NCBI GenBank assembly: GCA_002327965.1
Contig: DCVB01000106.1
Location: 1-33,890, forward strand
Source: Candidatus Aminicenantes bacterium UBA2199
GTDB lineage: Bacteria > Acidobacteriota > Aminicenantia > UBA2199
Length of the DNA: 33,890 nucleotides
Direction: 5' to 3'
The position numbers were made by a program, and so were the translations under genes. Of this stretch, positions 9,001 to 14,811 are shown in pieces. Within the stretch, counting starts at the first letter, position 1, and every line of letters starts with the position of its first letter. A model generated the notes under the pieces. It saw only the letters and a program-made list of their open reading frames with translations, was not told the origin of the DNA and searched no databases.

Positions 9001-9343
9001 AAAGATCCCTTCCGTTCCAGGCTATGTCGATCCGCGCCGCGCCGGCAGCCGAGAATTGCGCCGAGCCGATGCGGAAGTTGATCCACTGGCCGTTCTTCCT
9101 GATGAACAATGCGGCAAACACGGGCCTTCCCGCGGGGCCGGTGAAAAGGGCCGATAGGTTCATCCCGTCCCTGACGCCGTCGCCATTGGGGGAGAAACAA
9201 TCATCCTGGATGACGTCGGCCAGCTCGATCTCATCGAGGATCGCCTTCTTTCCCTGCGAAGCCAGCCGCCATGCCAGAACGAACACCAAACCGATGATGA
9301 CCGCCAAAACGCCCCAGGATGCCTTTCCAGCCGCTCGCTTCAT
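3056..9343 (-). CDS. RHS/YD-repeat polymorphic toxin-like protein
   Basis: A 2,095-residue secreted or surface protein. Visible modules: hydrophobic anchor or signal (about 11-27); a SPNGDGVRDG motif (51-60) as in FlgD/gliding Ig-like domains; two bacterial Ig-like domains (about 180-258 and 262-357); a carboxypeptidase-regulatory-like domain (about 367-430); a ZU5-like domain (about 449-578, IGPEGGS...VVIPEGAL type); a discoidin-like region (around 830-980); then many YD repeats, the RHS closing motif (RYYNPALGRFISEDPI) and HYTDPTG. The last 143 residues (DNA 3056-3487) are a distinct AT-rich tip with GWTIGG, C-x-C and WYCLIKEMQC. RHS cores form a closed beta-shell that holds a C-terminal toxin. 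Its ATG overlaps the secretin stop by 4 bp (ATGA), so the two are translationally coupled. The tip matches no toxin fold I know, so toxicity is inferred. No VgrG, PAAR or T6SS gene is near. Confidence 0.9.
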   Translation of the reverse strand: MKRAAGKASWGVLAVIIGLVFVLAWRLASQGKKAILDEIELADVIQDDCFSPNGDGVRDGMNLSALFTGPAGRPVFAALFIRKNGQWINFRIGSAQFSAAGAARIDIAWNGRDLSGQPVADGTYSLLLYCFNIPGLYNQLANQKVDKIMAKIEQRLLHREEQDMLKRWDGGVLVDILSPELTVTAPSDQLQTYESSIQTTGTVLGADMMTINGAPVMVDNGQFSSSLELSPGENAFTYLAEDCAGNRDQETRTVERLLDTAPPVIAIAAPESGAVLSSLPVSVSATYHDEGCGIAPSTLKVLLNGSDVTSLLTANAGLVAGDISDESLLNDGANLLRVEVADKLGNAAYGLVPFRFEKIAEKDKTFIYGRVLEISGDAPLAGATIIASGKETLSNDQGQWRLNFGEGGTYKIKITKPGYTEVYRKIQVDLGKEGVVDDAYLTPLDATATMIGPEGGSHSNGDGTVQIVIPEGALNEAKNIQVTRLAASRALPGELNETANLQYPISFLFCADLQPSGTSFAQPVNLRVRNTWGFAAGTEIPFAFWDKDNLAWLPGGMARVNADKSWLEAEISHFSYCDINTSVRGPRTAGHPHVELNPLPQCPECIASSVDAHSGALRIEVAVPGVKVRGGDTGVGLVYNSSTAYPTSILRVLSLSDEDLALKPDRTDLKVASSLLAGDGGNNGFAALGKFHFNPARGWGSGALILSGAYPSGRRARTGYQNIQMDFTNYYPGEYALVANWGGIPTRTTGVTSLEPAYLEHKEEKQVFMVSRFDSPFGRGWHLAGLKKLHFEDNRVVVISGNGDFREYEHGVNFAASIRGASFLSSNYSMHNSDKMLRPAALEPIKQSNCSRFYFGDNMPVAGTNQSFVIDLGQERDIFKIGLDFPHYWTRLNVWDFIRISTSIDNVDYQPWSQWGEPTLNNPAKIVDPLDAEIRAPYLAIRSERSVRYIKFELGYPSVNTTYKGSGIYRVYAVGNENEFQQLDEEVWPRLEFDEASGNYVLEEYSGSKTIFAGDGLMIAEEDRAGRSLRYEYNGDNLVRIVYPEGVHMEFSYGADGRLEKVRDSSGRETVLTIDEEGNLLEVAYPDDEKRVFDYNGRGLLTRDKKGDAEKTYSWDDRYAVLVQVGLPNGGERRLEPWVLSNVLNGRQSTPGQPIDFPSISGFFRGAAMESTITLEDGRVENRRTGSGWSWKYVNDRLMEKITYADLKNNRLPVKIARGDTEWENTEITYNDDQQVTLIDGSLLDIAWVPEDGYDHAPFRPGTGSSNRSIKHTAIAYNDQRLVGRVTDYGMKKSFIYDAKGNLIQVDEQSGLGKTTRYDYNDDGDLIKVTYPDGKINEMAYDARGLVLEVKNNDGTKTTLERDARGDVTAMVDEMGRRVVLTRDIMGRVIREKSPGGKEVSYQWGGEGCATCGDGSKLTRITDAAGHSWAFEYDRMGNPLKMIYPDGTAIEQKYDIAGRLTRFTNKRGQEISYAYDGFGKLVKKTTPEGAIDFTYDNRDRITEIQGNDFHYRYSYGNFLTGWSQIWCSGIVKEEDVNSGNWVEYFTNYYGLPYQTYDNFGWRKMIEYWFGTDAQATPPGPTPHSIYYYKRGSASARRMYIAYTRDQGLRATKKVNDKFYSEHVNYYDANGLLSGMRYRPTNIGYFPTGRLNFTRDGSGLITNTSEDLAMTVSYDPELQIGSIAHTTPQAFDEGYTYDDNGNRLTSLTNTFIYDDLNKLTESSTHEYQYDADGNMTSERNKLTGETKKYHWDSENRLIKYEHLASDISPVDIAAFYNYDVYGRRIRKDVNGTITNFMWEGDNISLELDSANQPIRKYFTEMEMDSHFAHVNYSEVTNWSEVLQTNYPQGWYAYVKDQVGTVYKVWDHNAKAVADDRNYDSFGNLVFHSGTTKTPLGFQGKYYDQESGLNYFYHRYYNPALGRFISEDPIRIKGGLNLQKFVNNSPIHYTDPTGWITDANSFPGPYSPPHSYSEYDVTVYDYIGWTIGGSINSIVNAITGSKDSCPCEKIFWDCMRDAYLPGWSTVVEGTAYAAGGYLQGSAWQYAASKSLTVPLRSSIFRPLYNWGQKMGPYFGAGYFAGAAWYCLIKEMQCLKKQ
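3500..4476 (-). repeat. rhs core repeat, copy C (within full-length gene)
   Basis: The parent copy of the repeated core inside the full-length rhs gene. It matches copy B (1560-2533) over this span, and its extension 4262-4616 matches copy A (25-375). The three copies lie in the same orientation, so homologous recombination between B and C would swap the 3056-3487 tip for the 1181-1537 tip and delete the membrane protein at 2591-3040. Confidence 0.85.
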
Positions 9344-11058
9344 TGCCTCCCTCCTGTTTTCGCCTGTTTCTCCTTCTTTTCCATGTCACCCTTGTAACTT
9401 TTCCATTTCTCCAGCCTGACCTGGTCGCGGGTGCCGATCAGCCAGGCTTCCATTTCATCGGCGCCGATCTCGGGCATGCGGATGATCCGCGGCGTGATGC
9501 TGATCACGATGTCGGTGCGCTCGTTCGAGCGGCTGCGCGAGGTGAAGAACTCCTTCAAAATGGGGACCTGTCCCAACAGCGGGATGCCCTGGCTCCCCTC
9601 CTTGGTATTGCTGCGAATCAGGCCGGCGATGATGCCGGTCTCGTTGTCGAACAGCCTCAGCTTGGTCGTCACCGAACGGTTGCCCAACGTCGGCGGCACG
9701 TAGGTCGAGCCCTGGCTGGTCACGAAAGTCATCTCGAACTTCAGGTCCAGGGTGACCTCGCGGTTCTGGTGCAGGTGCGGCACGATGCCGATGGTGATGC
9801 CCACGTCCTGCAGGTCGTAGGAGGTCACCGGCTGGTCATTGACCCCGCCGCCCGACGATGAGACGAACGTCGTGCGCGGGATCGGCACCTTGTCACCCAC
9901 CTTGATCTCGATCTTTTCATCGTTCAGGCCGCGAACCTTGGGCCGGGCCAGCACCTGGGAATCGGTCAGGGAGGAAAAGAACTTCCAGATCACGCTCGGG
10001 ATCGAGAAGATGAAATCGTTCGCGGCCAGGTAGTGAAAATCATTGAGCCGCTTGCCTTCATCCCCCCCTTCCAGCCTGGCGCCGACCTGGTATTGCGACA
10101 GCCCAGTCCCGTATTCCTTCAGCTTGTTGCGGTCGACCTCGATGATCTCGATCTCGACCTCGATCTCCCCCCGGCGCTTGTCGATGAAGCCGGCGATCTT
10201 TTCGATCCAGACCATGTTTTCCGCCGTGTCCGATACGATCAGGCTGTTGGCCGGCTGGTTTACCACCAGTCGCTCCGGCTTGATCACCGCCTCGATGCAC
10301 CTCTTGGCCTCCTCGGCGGCAATATTGGAAAAGAACAAATTGCGCATCACCAGTCTCTCGTAAGGCCGGATGCTCTCGCGATTGTCATCGACGATGATGA
10401 TGTTCTTGCTGTCCAGCACGAAGAACCGGCAGCGGAAAATTGTGCACAGCCGCTCCAGCGCCTGGTAAAAGGTGATTCCCACCAGGGATATCTCGCTCTT
10501 GCGCTCGCGGAAATTGGGATCGAAGAGGAAGTTCACGTTGCCGAAACGCGACAGAGTTTCGAATATTTTCCTCACATCGGTCTTGTTTTTCAGGACGATG
10601 TCCATGCGCTGATTGTCCCGGAACACCTCCGGCAGCCCCACGTTCAGCTCCATTTCCTTCTTGATCCGCTCCACGCTCTTGATATCGGGTTTTTGCTCGC
10701 CGATTTCCAGAAGCTTCTTCTTGACTTCGTTGTTGCCCGGGTCGAACTCAAGCGCCTTCCTGAGGCGATTCTCGGCCATTTTCATCCTGCCGCCAGCCAG
10801 GTGCTCATCACCGGCCAGCAGGTGGTACTGTGAGGCTTCCTTCAGCAGGCGGTCGATGGTGATCCTCAGTTCAATGCGGTCGGGATGGGCCTTCAGCGCC
10901 CTCAGATAGTAATCCAGGGCCTCCTCGTAATACTGGTTTTTGCGAAACGTTTCCGCCTTGCGCAGCAGCCCCGCCGAGCATGAGACGAGGAGGCTGACGG
11001 AAATGGCCAGCGTCAGCAGCCGACGCCTGAAAATGCAGCGCCTTCCTTTATCCGGCAT
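9340..11058 (-). CDS. TPR-containing lipoprotein secretin (GspD/PilQ superfamily)
   Basis: A 572-residue outer-membrane secretin subunit. The N-terminus has a basic stretch, a hydrophobic core and lipobox LVSC (Cys27). TPR-like helices follow (about 32-120: YYEEALDYYLRALKAHPD, AENRLRKALEFDPGN), then an STN-like domain (about 150-225), a secretin_N domain (about 233-295, with VVNQPANSLIVSDT) and the C-terminal secretin barrel (about 300-545, with QVLARPKVRGLNDEKIEIKVGD, DVGITIGIVPH and GQVPILKEFF motifs). Secretins form gated 12-16-mer channels for type II/III secretion, type IV pili or phage. None of the usual partner genes (GspE ATPase, GspC, pilins) is here. The ATG at 11058 shares one base with the upstream TGA; a TTG one codon earlier is less likely. 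It overlaps rhs by 4 bp, which suggests it exports or displays the RHS protein (inference). Confidence 0.9.
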   Translation of the reverse strand: MPDKGRRCIFRRRLLTLAISVSLLVSCSAGLLRKAETFRKNQYYEEALDYYLRALKAHPDRIELRITIDRLLKEASQYHLLAGDEHLAGGRMKMAENRLRKALEFDPGNNEVKKKLLEIGEQKPDIKSVERIKKEMELNVGLPEVFRDNQRMDIVLKNKTDVRKIFETLSRFGNVNFLFDPNFRERKSEISLVGITFYQALERLCTIFRCRFFVLDSKNIIIVDDNRESIRPYERLVMRNLFFSNIAAEEAKRCIEAVIKPERLVVNQPANSLIVSDTAENMVWIEKIAGFIDKRRGEIEVEIEIIEVDRNKLKEYGTGLSQYQVGARLEGGDEGKRLNDFHYLAANDFIFSIPSVIWKFFSSLTDSQVLARPKVRGLNDEKIEIKVGDKVPIPRTTFVSSSGGGVNDQPVTSYDLQDVGITIGIVPHLHQNREVTLDLKFEMTFVTSQGSTYVPPTLGNRSVTTKLRLFDNETGIIAGLIRSNTKEGSQGIPLLGQVPILKEFFTSRSRSNERTDIVISITPRIIRMPEIGADEMEAWLIGTRDQVRLEKWKSYKGDMEKKEKQAKTGGRQ

Positions 11059-11984
11059 CAATCCGCCGCCTGGATCGCAATATCCCTGCTCTTCACGCCC
11101 TCACTTCCCCTGTCATCGATTACTTTCAGCACGACAATGAACTTCCGATCCGAGGAAACGGTGTAGGCATGAGCGGCCGTCTCGCCTTTCCCCGTCGCGC
11201 CATCACCGAAATCCCATTGATAGCCGACGATGCGCCCGTCACTGTCATGGCTGGCCGCGGCATTGAAATATACGGTTTCGCCGCTCTTGGGATCGAGCGG
11301 CGAGTACGTGAAATCGGCCACTGGCTTCACGTTCTGGCTTGAGACGCGCACCGTAGTCGTACTGACCTGCGTCTTGTATGTGGCGGTGACGATTGCCTCT
11401 TTCTCCGTATAAAGAATGGATCGGATCCTTCCATTGGCGTCGGTAGTCCTCGCCCCGCCGTCTGACAAGCTGCCTTGGGACGTGGAGAGAAATACGATCT
11501 TGCCGGCCACCGGCCGCTGCCGCTCATCGTGGGCTTGAACGTCGATCACGCTCTCCCCGCCGCCGTATGGCAACTCGGTCGGATCGGCCCAGATCATGAG
11601 GGATGCCACCTCCTGGTCCGAGACCGTGATGATCAGGGATTCAGGGATGATTGTGCTCTGGCCACTGCGGGCCTTGATCTCGACATCGCCGCTGAAGTCA
11701 TCGTTGGAACAGTAATCGACATCGACACGCCCGCCCTGCAGGATCGCCTCGGAGGGAATCGTCCCTCGCGAGGCGCTTAAATGGACGATCGTGCCGTCCG
11801 GCAAGGGGTAGCCGTTGCCCTTTTTACCCTCGATGGAAATCCGGCAACGTTCGCCGCAGCGGATGGCCGACGGCGAAGCGCTCAGGGTAATTACGGCGTT
11901 TTCATCCGGAACATACGGCAATTTGTGGCAGGCATTCAATAACACCAGCGCCAGTATCAGTTTCGCTGCGCGGTTTTCAGTCAT
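11058..11984 (-). CDS. Lipoprotein with two Ig-like domains and a PKD domain
   Basis: A 308-residue predicted lipoprotein. The signal peptide ends at lipobox LNAC (Cys19), followed by two Big_1/invasin-like Ig domains (about 30-125 and 130-215; motifs such as LSASRGTIPSEA and LSTSQGSLSDGGARTTDANG) and a C-terminal PKD domain (about 222-305, with YQWDFGDGATG). Such domains are extracellular adhesive or spacer modules, with no catalysis. I chose the ATG at 11984 because GGAAGGGG lies just upstream and it gives a compact signal peptide; an ATG at 11996 adds four residues but has no ribosome-binding site. It is the first gene of the rhs operon and overlaps the secretin start (TGATG). It may be a periplasmic or surface partner of the secretin or RHS protein; this is inferred from the operon alone. 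Confidence 0.85.
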   Translation of the reverse strand: MTENRAAKLILALVLLNACHKLPYVPDENAVITLSASPSAIRCGERCRISIEGKKGNGYPLPDGTIVHLSASRGTIPSEAILQGGRVDVDYCSNDDFSGDVEIKARSGQSTIIPESLIITVSDQEVASLMIWADPTELPYGGGESVIDVQAHDERQRPVAGKIVFLSTSQGSLSDGGARTTDANGRIRSILYTEKEAIVTATYKTQVSTTTVRVSSQNVKPVADFTYSPLDPKSGETVYFNAAASHDSDGRIVGYQWDFGDGATGKGETAAHAYTVSSDRKFIVVLKVIDDRGSEGVKSRDIAIQAAD

Positions 11985-12045
11985 TGCCCCTTCCATTTTT
12001 CATGAGATTATAAAACGTGTCATTCCCATCGCGAAATGGCAATAA

Positions 12046-12118
12046 GGAATTTTGTGCTATTTTATCCCGGCAAAATAACTTTGTAACAAGGCAATTCGAT
12101 GGAATGGGGAATTTTGTG
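12046..12118. repeat. 11-bp direct repeat pair flanking the candidate rhs-operon promoter
   Basis: The sequence ggaattttgtg occurs at 12046-12056 and again at 12108-12118, 62 bp apart in the same orientation. The candidate -10 and -35 of the rhs operon fall between the two copies. This could be a pair of regulator sites; chance recurrence in AT-rich DNA is possible. Confidence 0.35.
12059..12089 (-). promoter_or_regulatory. Weak candidate promoter of the rhs operon
   Basis: On the minus strand, TTGTTA (12084-12089) and TAAAAT (12059-12064) are separated by 19 bp, a little long for sigma70. A start site near 12050 would leave a leader of about 65 bases before the lipoprotein ATG at 11984. No better pair is visible in the upstream region. 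Confidence 0.3.
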
Positions 12119-12501
12119 ATCTTTTTCGGACTGCAGAATAGAGATGGGATGGTGCAGGCGAGAAACATGGGGATGGCTTTTAACCCGGGATTTCCCATTT
12201 ATGACCCATGGCACGCCGGAGATCTCGCATCCTGGGGCATCTTGAGATGATTTTCCCAACCTTTCCCTAGTCCAGTGAGAATTAAGCTTCCGCTCAAGGC
12301 AATCTCCCCGCTCCCCTTTTGTGCAGTCCAGCTTTTTCTTGTCACTGGTCCATCTTCAGGTTTTCCGGCTGACTTTTCCTCAAAATATCTCAATTACAAC
12401 TTAAATTATTGGGTTCTGTTATGCAGTTAAAGCTGTATCCTGTCCAGGTTCTGCCCCGAATTGCCCAGGAGGGGATCGATCACTTGAATGAGAAGCGGTA
12501 A

Positions 12502-12692
12502 AGCGACCTTACAAGTCAATTCCAAATGTTTTATGACAAATCCCCGGCAGGTTCTTCAGAACCGATTACTATTCTTATTGAAGGTGATAATTATTACGCC
12601 CTGTCGGTTTTAATTTATACTCATCAAGGCAAGATTGACGTTATTTTCCGCCTTGTAACACCAAAAACTAAGGAAAGATGTATAATCAATAA
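12502..12692 (+). pseudogene. Decayed N-terminal fragment of a type III-like DNA methyltransferase (Mod)
   Basis: Translation from 12502 gives EPITILIEGDNYYALSVL then IYTHQGKIDVI, the pattern that precedes the catalytic DPPY motif in Mod-type adenine methyltransferases (typically ILIEGDN.HAL..L.YTHKGKIDVIYIDPPYNT). At 12645 the frame breaks. Shifting frame at 12648 restores PPCNTKN, a stop, then GKMYNQ, which lines up with DPPYNTGNEGW.YND of intact enzymes. So about 7 bases are lost, Tyr of DPPY has become Cys, and a Glu codon has become TAA. A TAA also precedes the fragment at 12499. Everything else of the gene, and any restriction (res) partner, is missing. It is a relic of a restriction-modification locus. 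The call rests on motif pattern from memory, not on a search. Confidence 0.6.
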
Positions 12693-12715
12693 CACTCGAG
12701 AAGCGGAGGTGAATC

Positions 12716-13477
12716 ATGAAGAAAAAAAATGGCAGGAATACCGGGCGCGCGTGGCTTGGGACCGTTGCCTTGGTCCTGGTTTTTTCGGCGGAGCTGCTAC
12801 CGGCGGCCAAATTGGACGTGATCAAGCTGAACCCGCCGGACCTGAAGCGCGGGCTGCCCTTTATGGAAACGCTGGCGGTCAGGGCCTCGGCGCGCGAATT
12901 CTCCGCTAAGGAGTTGAGCTTGCAGGACCTCTCCGACCTGCTGTGGGCCGCCGACGGCATGAGCCGCCCGGCCGAGAACAAGAGCACGGCGCCCTCGGCG
13001 ATCAACGCCCACGACATTCGCATCTATGTCTTCATGAAGGACGGCGCATATTTATATGATTCCCCCAAGCATGAGTTGCTCCCGGTCCTGGCTGGCGATC
13101 ATCGCCAGGCGTTGATGATGGCCCGCCCGCCCAGGCCTGCCGCTCCTTCGCCCGGCGCGTCCGCGGCTGGCGCGACCCCGCCAGCCCCTCCTGCTGCCGG
13201 TGCTGCTCCGCCGCCGCCTCCGCCCTCAAATCCTCCCGTCCAGATCATCCTGGTTTCCGACGGCGATCGCTTCACGCGTGGCGATCCGGAACGGAAATTC
13301 GAATGGGGCGCCCTCGACGCCGGAATCGTCTCGCAGAACATCTCGCTGTTCTGCGCCGCCACCGGCCTGAAGACTGTTCCGCGCGCCATGATGGACAAGG
13401 CCAGGATAAAGGATCTGCTCAAACTGACCGATGCGCAGATCATTTTCCTGAACCACCCGGTCGGCTATGCAAAGTAG
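12716..13477 (+). CDS. Exported nitroreductase-family (SagB-like) protein
   Basis: 253 residues with a signal peptide (about 1-31, ending LLPAAKL). The body matches the SagB/nitroreductase fold: RASAREFS (56-63, phosphate-binding arginines for FMN), a DLSDLLWAADGMSRP segment (71-85), TAPSAINAHDIRIYVF (91-106) and a C-terminal GIVSQNISLFCAATGLKTVP (203-222) ending HPVGYAK. Enzymes of this family use FMN to reduce nitro groups, quinones or other substrates, or dehydrogenate peptides; the substrate here is unknown. Residues about 138-174 are a Pro/Ala-rich insertion with a run of seven prolines, unusual for the fold and placed between the two halves of the domain. The ATG has AGCGGAGGTG 4-5 bp upstream. 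Export is notable because most nitroreductases are cytoplasmic. Confidence 0.85.
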   Translation: MKKKNGRNTGRAWLGTVALVLVFSAELLPAAKLDVIKLNPPDLKRGLPFMETLAVRASAREFSAKELSLQDLSDLLWAADGMSRPAENKSTAPSAINAHDIRIYVFMKDGAYLYDSPKHELLPVLAGDHRQALMMARPPRPAAPSPGASAAGATPPAPPAAGAAPPPPPPSNPPVQIILVSDGDRFTRGDPERKFEWGALDAGIVSQNISLFCAATGLKTVPRAMMDKARIKDLLKLTDAQIIFLNHPVGYAK

Positions 13478-13523
13478 CCGCCCGCCGCGTGAACTAAACG
13501 CCGATCGCCGGCGTAATAGTATC

Positions 13524-13551
13524 TTGCGCAAATTCAAAGGATCGTTATAAT
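13524..13551 (+). promoter_or_regulatory. Sigma70-type promoter for the DUF362 gene
   Basis: TTGCGC (13524-13529), 16-bp spacer, TATAAT (13546-13551), 32 bp before the GTG start at 13584. The -10 is a perfect match to the consensus. It lies in the 106-bp gap after the nitroreductase-like gene. Confidence 0.65.
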
Positions 13552-13583
13552 CCAATCGCGGACCTGCCGCGCGGAGGTGGCCT

Positions 13584-14804
13584 GTGAAGAAAAAGGGATA
13601 CCGGTCGATGGAGCTGGCGTCGAAGCTGGAGCGCCGCGATTTCCTCAAGATCGGCGGCGGATCGCTGCTGGGAGCCGGGCTGCTGCTGGGCCGGCCGCCG
13701 CTGTTCGGGCAGGAAGCCGCCAAGCCCGAGCCGCCCGCCAAGCCCAAGACCAACATTGATGAGGCCCTGGCCGTGCCGCGTACGCCGACCTCGCTGCCCG
13801 GGCTTTTCCCGGGCAAGGTCGTGGCGGTGAAGGACGCACAGGCCATGAACGAGCAGGGGGTGAACGGCAAGGTCGTGGCCTCCATGTTCGAGAAGGGGAT
13901 GGGGGTTCTGACCGGCAAGCCGTTGCCCGAGAGCTTCAGGATGTTCTTCAGCAAGAACGATGTCGTCGGCATCAAGGTCAACCCGGTCGGGGCCGGCCTG
14001 ATCTCCACCCGCCTGGAGGTGGTCGACGCCATCATCGCCTGGCTGAAGCAGGGCGGCCTGCCAACGGCGAACATCGTCATCTGGGACCGCTTCGACTACA
14101 TGCTGGCCGACGCCGGCTTCACCGCGGCGCGCTACCCGGGCATCGCCATCGAGGGGCTGCAGACCATGGACGAGGCCGCCGCTGAAGGCAAGAACCAGGA
14201 CGACAGCCGCTGGCTCGGCAAGGACGGGCGTCATGTCAGCGAAGAGAATTTCGACCTGGGCGCGTATTATTTCGCCGACGTCGAGGCGCCCAAGGACAAG
14301 CCGTATCTGAACCAGCACGTATTCAACGGCAAGTACTCCTATTTCGGCAAGCTGCTGACGAAAAAGCTGACCAGGATCATCAACGTCCCGGTGTTCAAGA
14401 ACACGGGCAACGGCGTCTCCATGGCCACCAAGAACCTGGGCTACGGCGCCGTCTGCAACACCAGCCGTTTGCACCGGCCGCTGTTCTTCGACGTCTGCAC
14501 CGAGGTGCTGGCCTTCCCGGTCATGCGCGACAAGCTGGTGCTCAACATTACCGACGGGCTGCGCGCGCAGTACGACGGCGGCCCGGGGCCGCTGGCCCAG
14601 GCCACCTGGTTCCTCAATACCCTCTATTTCGCCACCGACCCCTTCGCCCTGGACATGACCTGCCACAACCTGATCGTGCAGAAGCGCAAAGAAATGAAGG
14701 TGCAGGTGAACGAGCACCCGAAGTACAGCGAGTACCTGCGCTATGCCGAACGCCTGGGGCTGGGCATTGCCGATCCGGCGAAGATCTGCTTCACCCAGGC
14801 ATAG
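13584..14804 (+). CDS. Tat-exported DUF362-family protein
   Basis: 406 residues from a GTG with GGAGGT 5 bp upstream. A twin-arginine signal (RRDFLKIGGGSLLGAG, 17-32) predicts folded export through Tat, which usually means a cofactor is bound in the cytoplasm. The rest matches DUF362: KNDVVGIKVNPVG (about 128-140), a central IINVPVFKNTGNGVSMATKNLGYGAV-type segment, an ITDGLRAQYDGGPGP segment and a C-terminal FATDPFALDM segment. DUF362 members are often linked to Fe-S proteins, but I see no CxxCxxC ferredoxin motif in this one. The reaction is unknown. The next gene starts 8 bp after its stop, so the two are probably co-expressed. Confidence 0.85.
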   Translation: MKKKGYRSMELASKLERRDFLKIGGGSLLGAGLLLGRPPLFGQEAAKPEPPAKPKTNIDEALAVPRTPTSLPGLFPGKVVAVKDAQAMNEQGVNGKVVASMFEKGMGVLTGKPLPESFRMFFSKNDVVGIKVNPVGAGLISTRLEVVDAIIAWLKQGGLPTANIVIWDRFDYMLADAGFTAARYPGIAIEGLQTMDEAAAEGKNQDDSRWLGKDGRHVSEENFDLGAYYFADVEAPKDKPYLNQHVFNGKYSYFGKLLTKKLTRIINVPVFKNTGNGVSMATKNLGYGAVCNTSRLHRPLFFDVCTEVLAFPVMRDKLVLNITDGLRAQYDGGPGPLAQATWFLNTLYFATDPFALDMTCHNLIVQKRKEMKVQVNEHPKYSEYLRYAERLGLGIADPAKICFTQA

Positions 14805-14811
14805 GCGCTGC

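Larger units (their letters stand above)
11985..12715. other. 731-bp intergenic region with no intact gene
   Basis: This region separates the minus-strand rhs operon from the plus-strand nitroreductase-like gene. The open frames in it (such as 12017-12250 plus) lack ribosome-binding sites and recognisable protein sequence. What can be seen is: a weak promoter-like pair for the rhs operon at 12059-12089 flanked by an 11-bp direct repeat, a featureless stretch from about 12120 to 12430, a 28-codon frame from 12421 to 12501 that I do not recognise, and a decayed methyltransferase start at 12502-12692. Confidence 0.7.

Noticed and set aside
12017..12250. 77-codon open frame in the intergenic region
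   Set aside because: No ribosome-binding site, odd composition and no recognisable motif; the opposite strand is equally open.
12421..12501. 28-codon frame before the methyltransferase relic
   Set aside because: It may be part of the same decayed locus, but the translation matches nothing I know and it is too short to support as a gene.
12681..12686. TATAAT 30 bp before the nitroreductase-like gene, as a -10 box
   Set aside because: No -35 element lies at 16-18 bp, and the six bases coincide with the Tyr-Asn codons of the methyltransferase relic, so the match may be incidental. It could still serve as a weak promoter.
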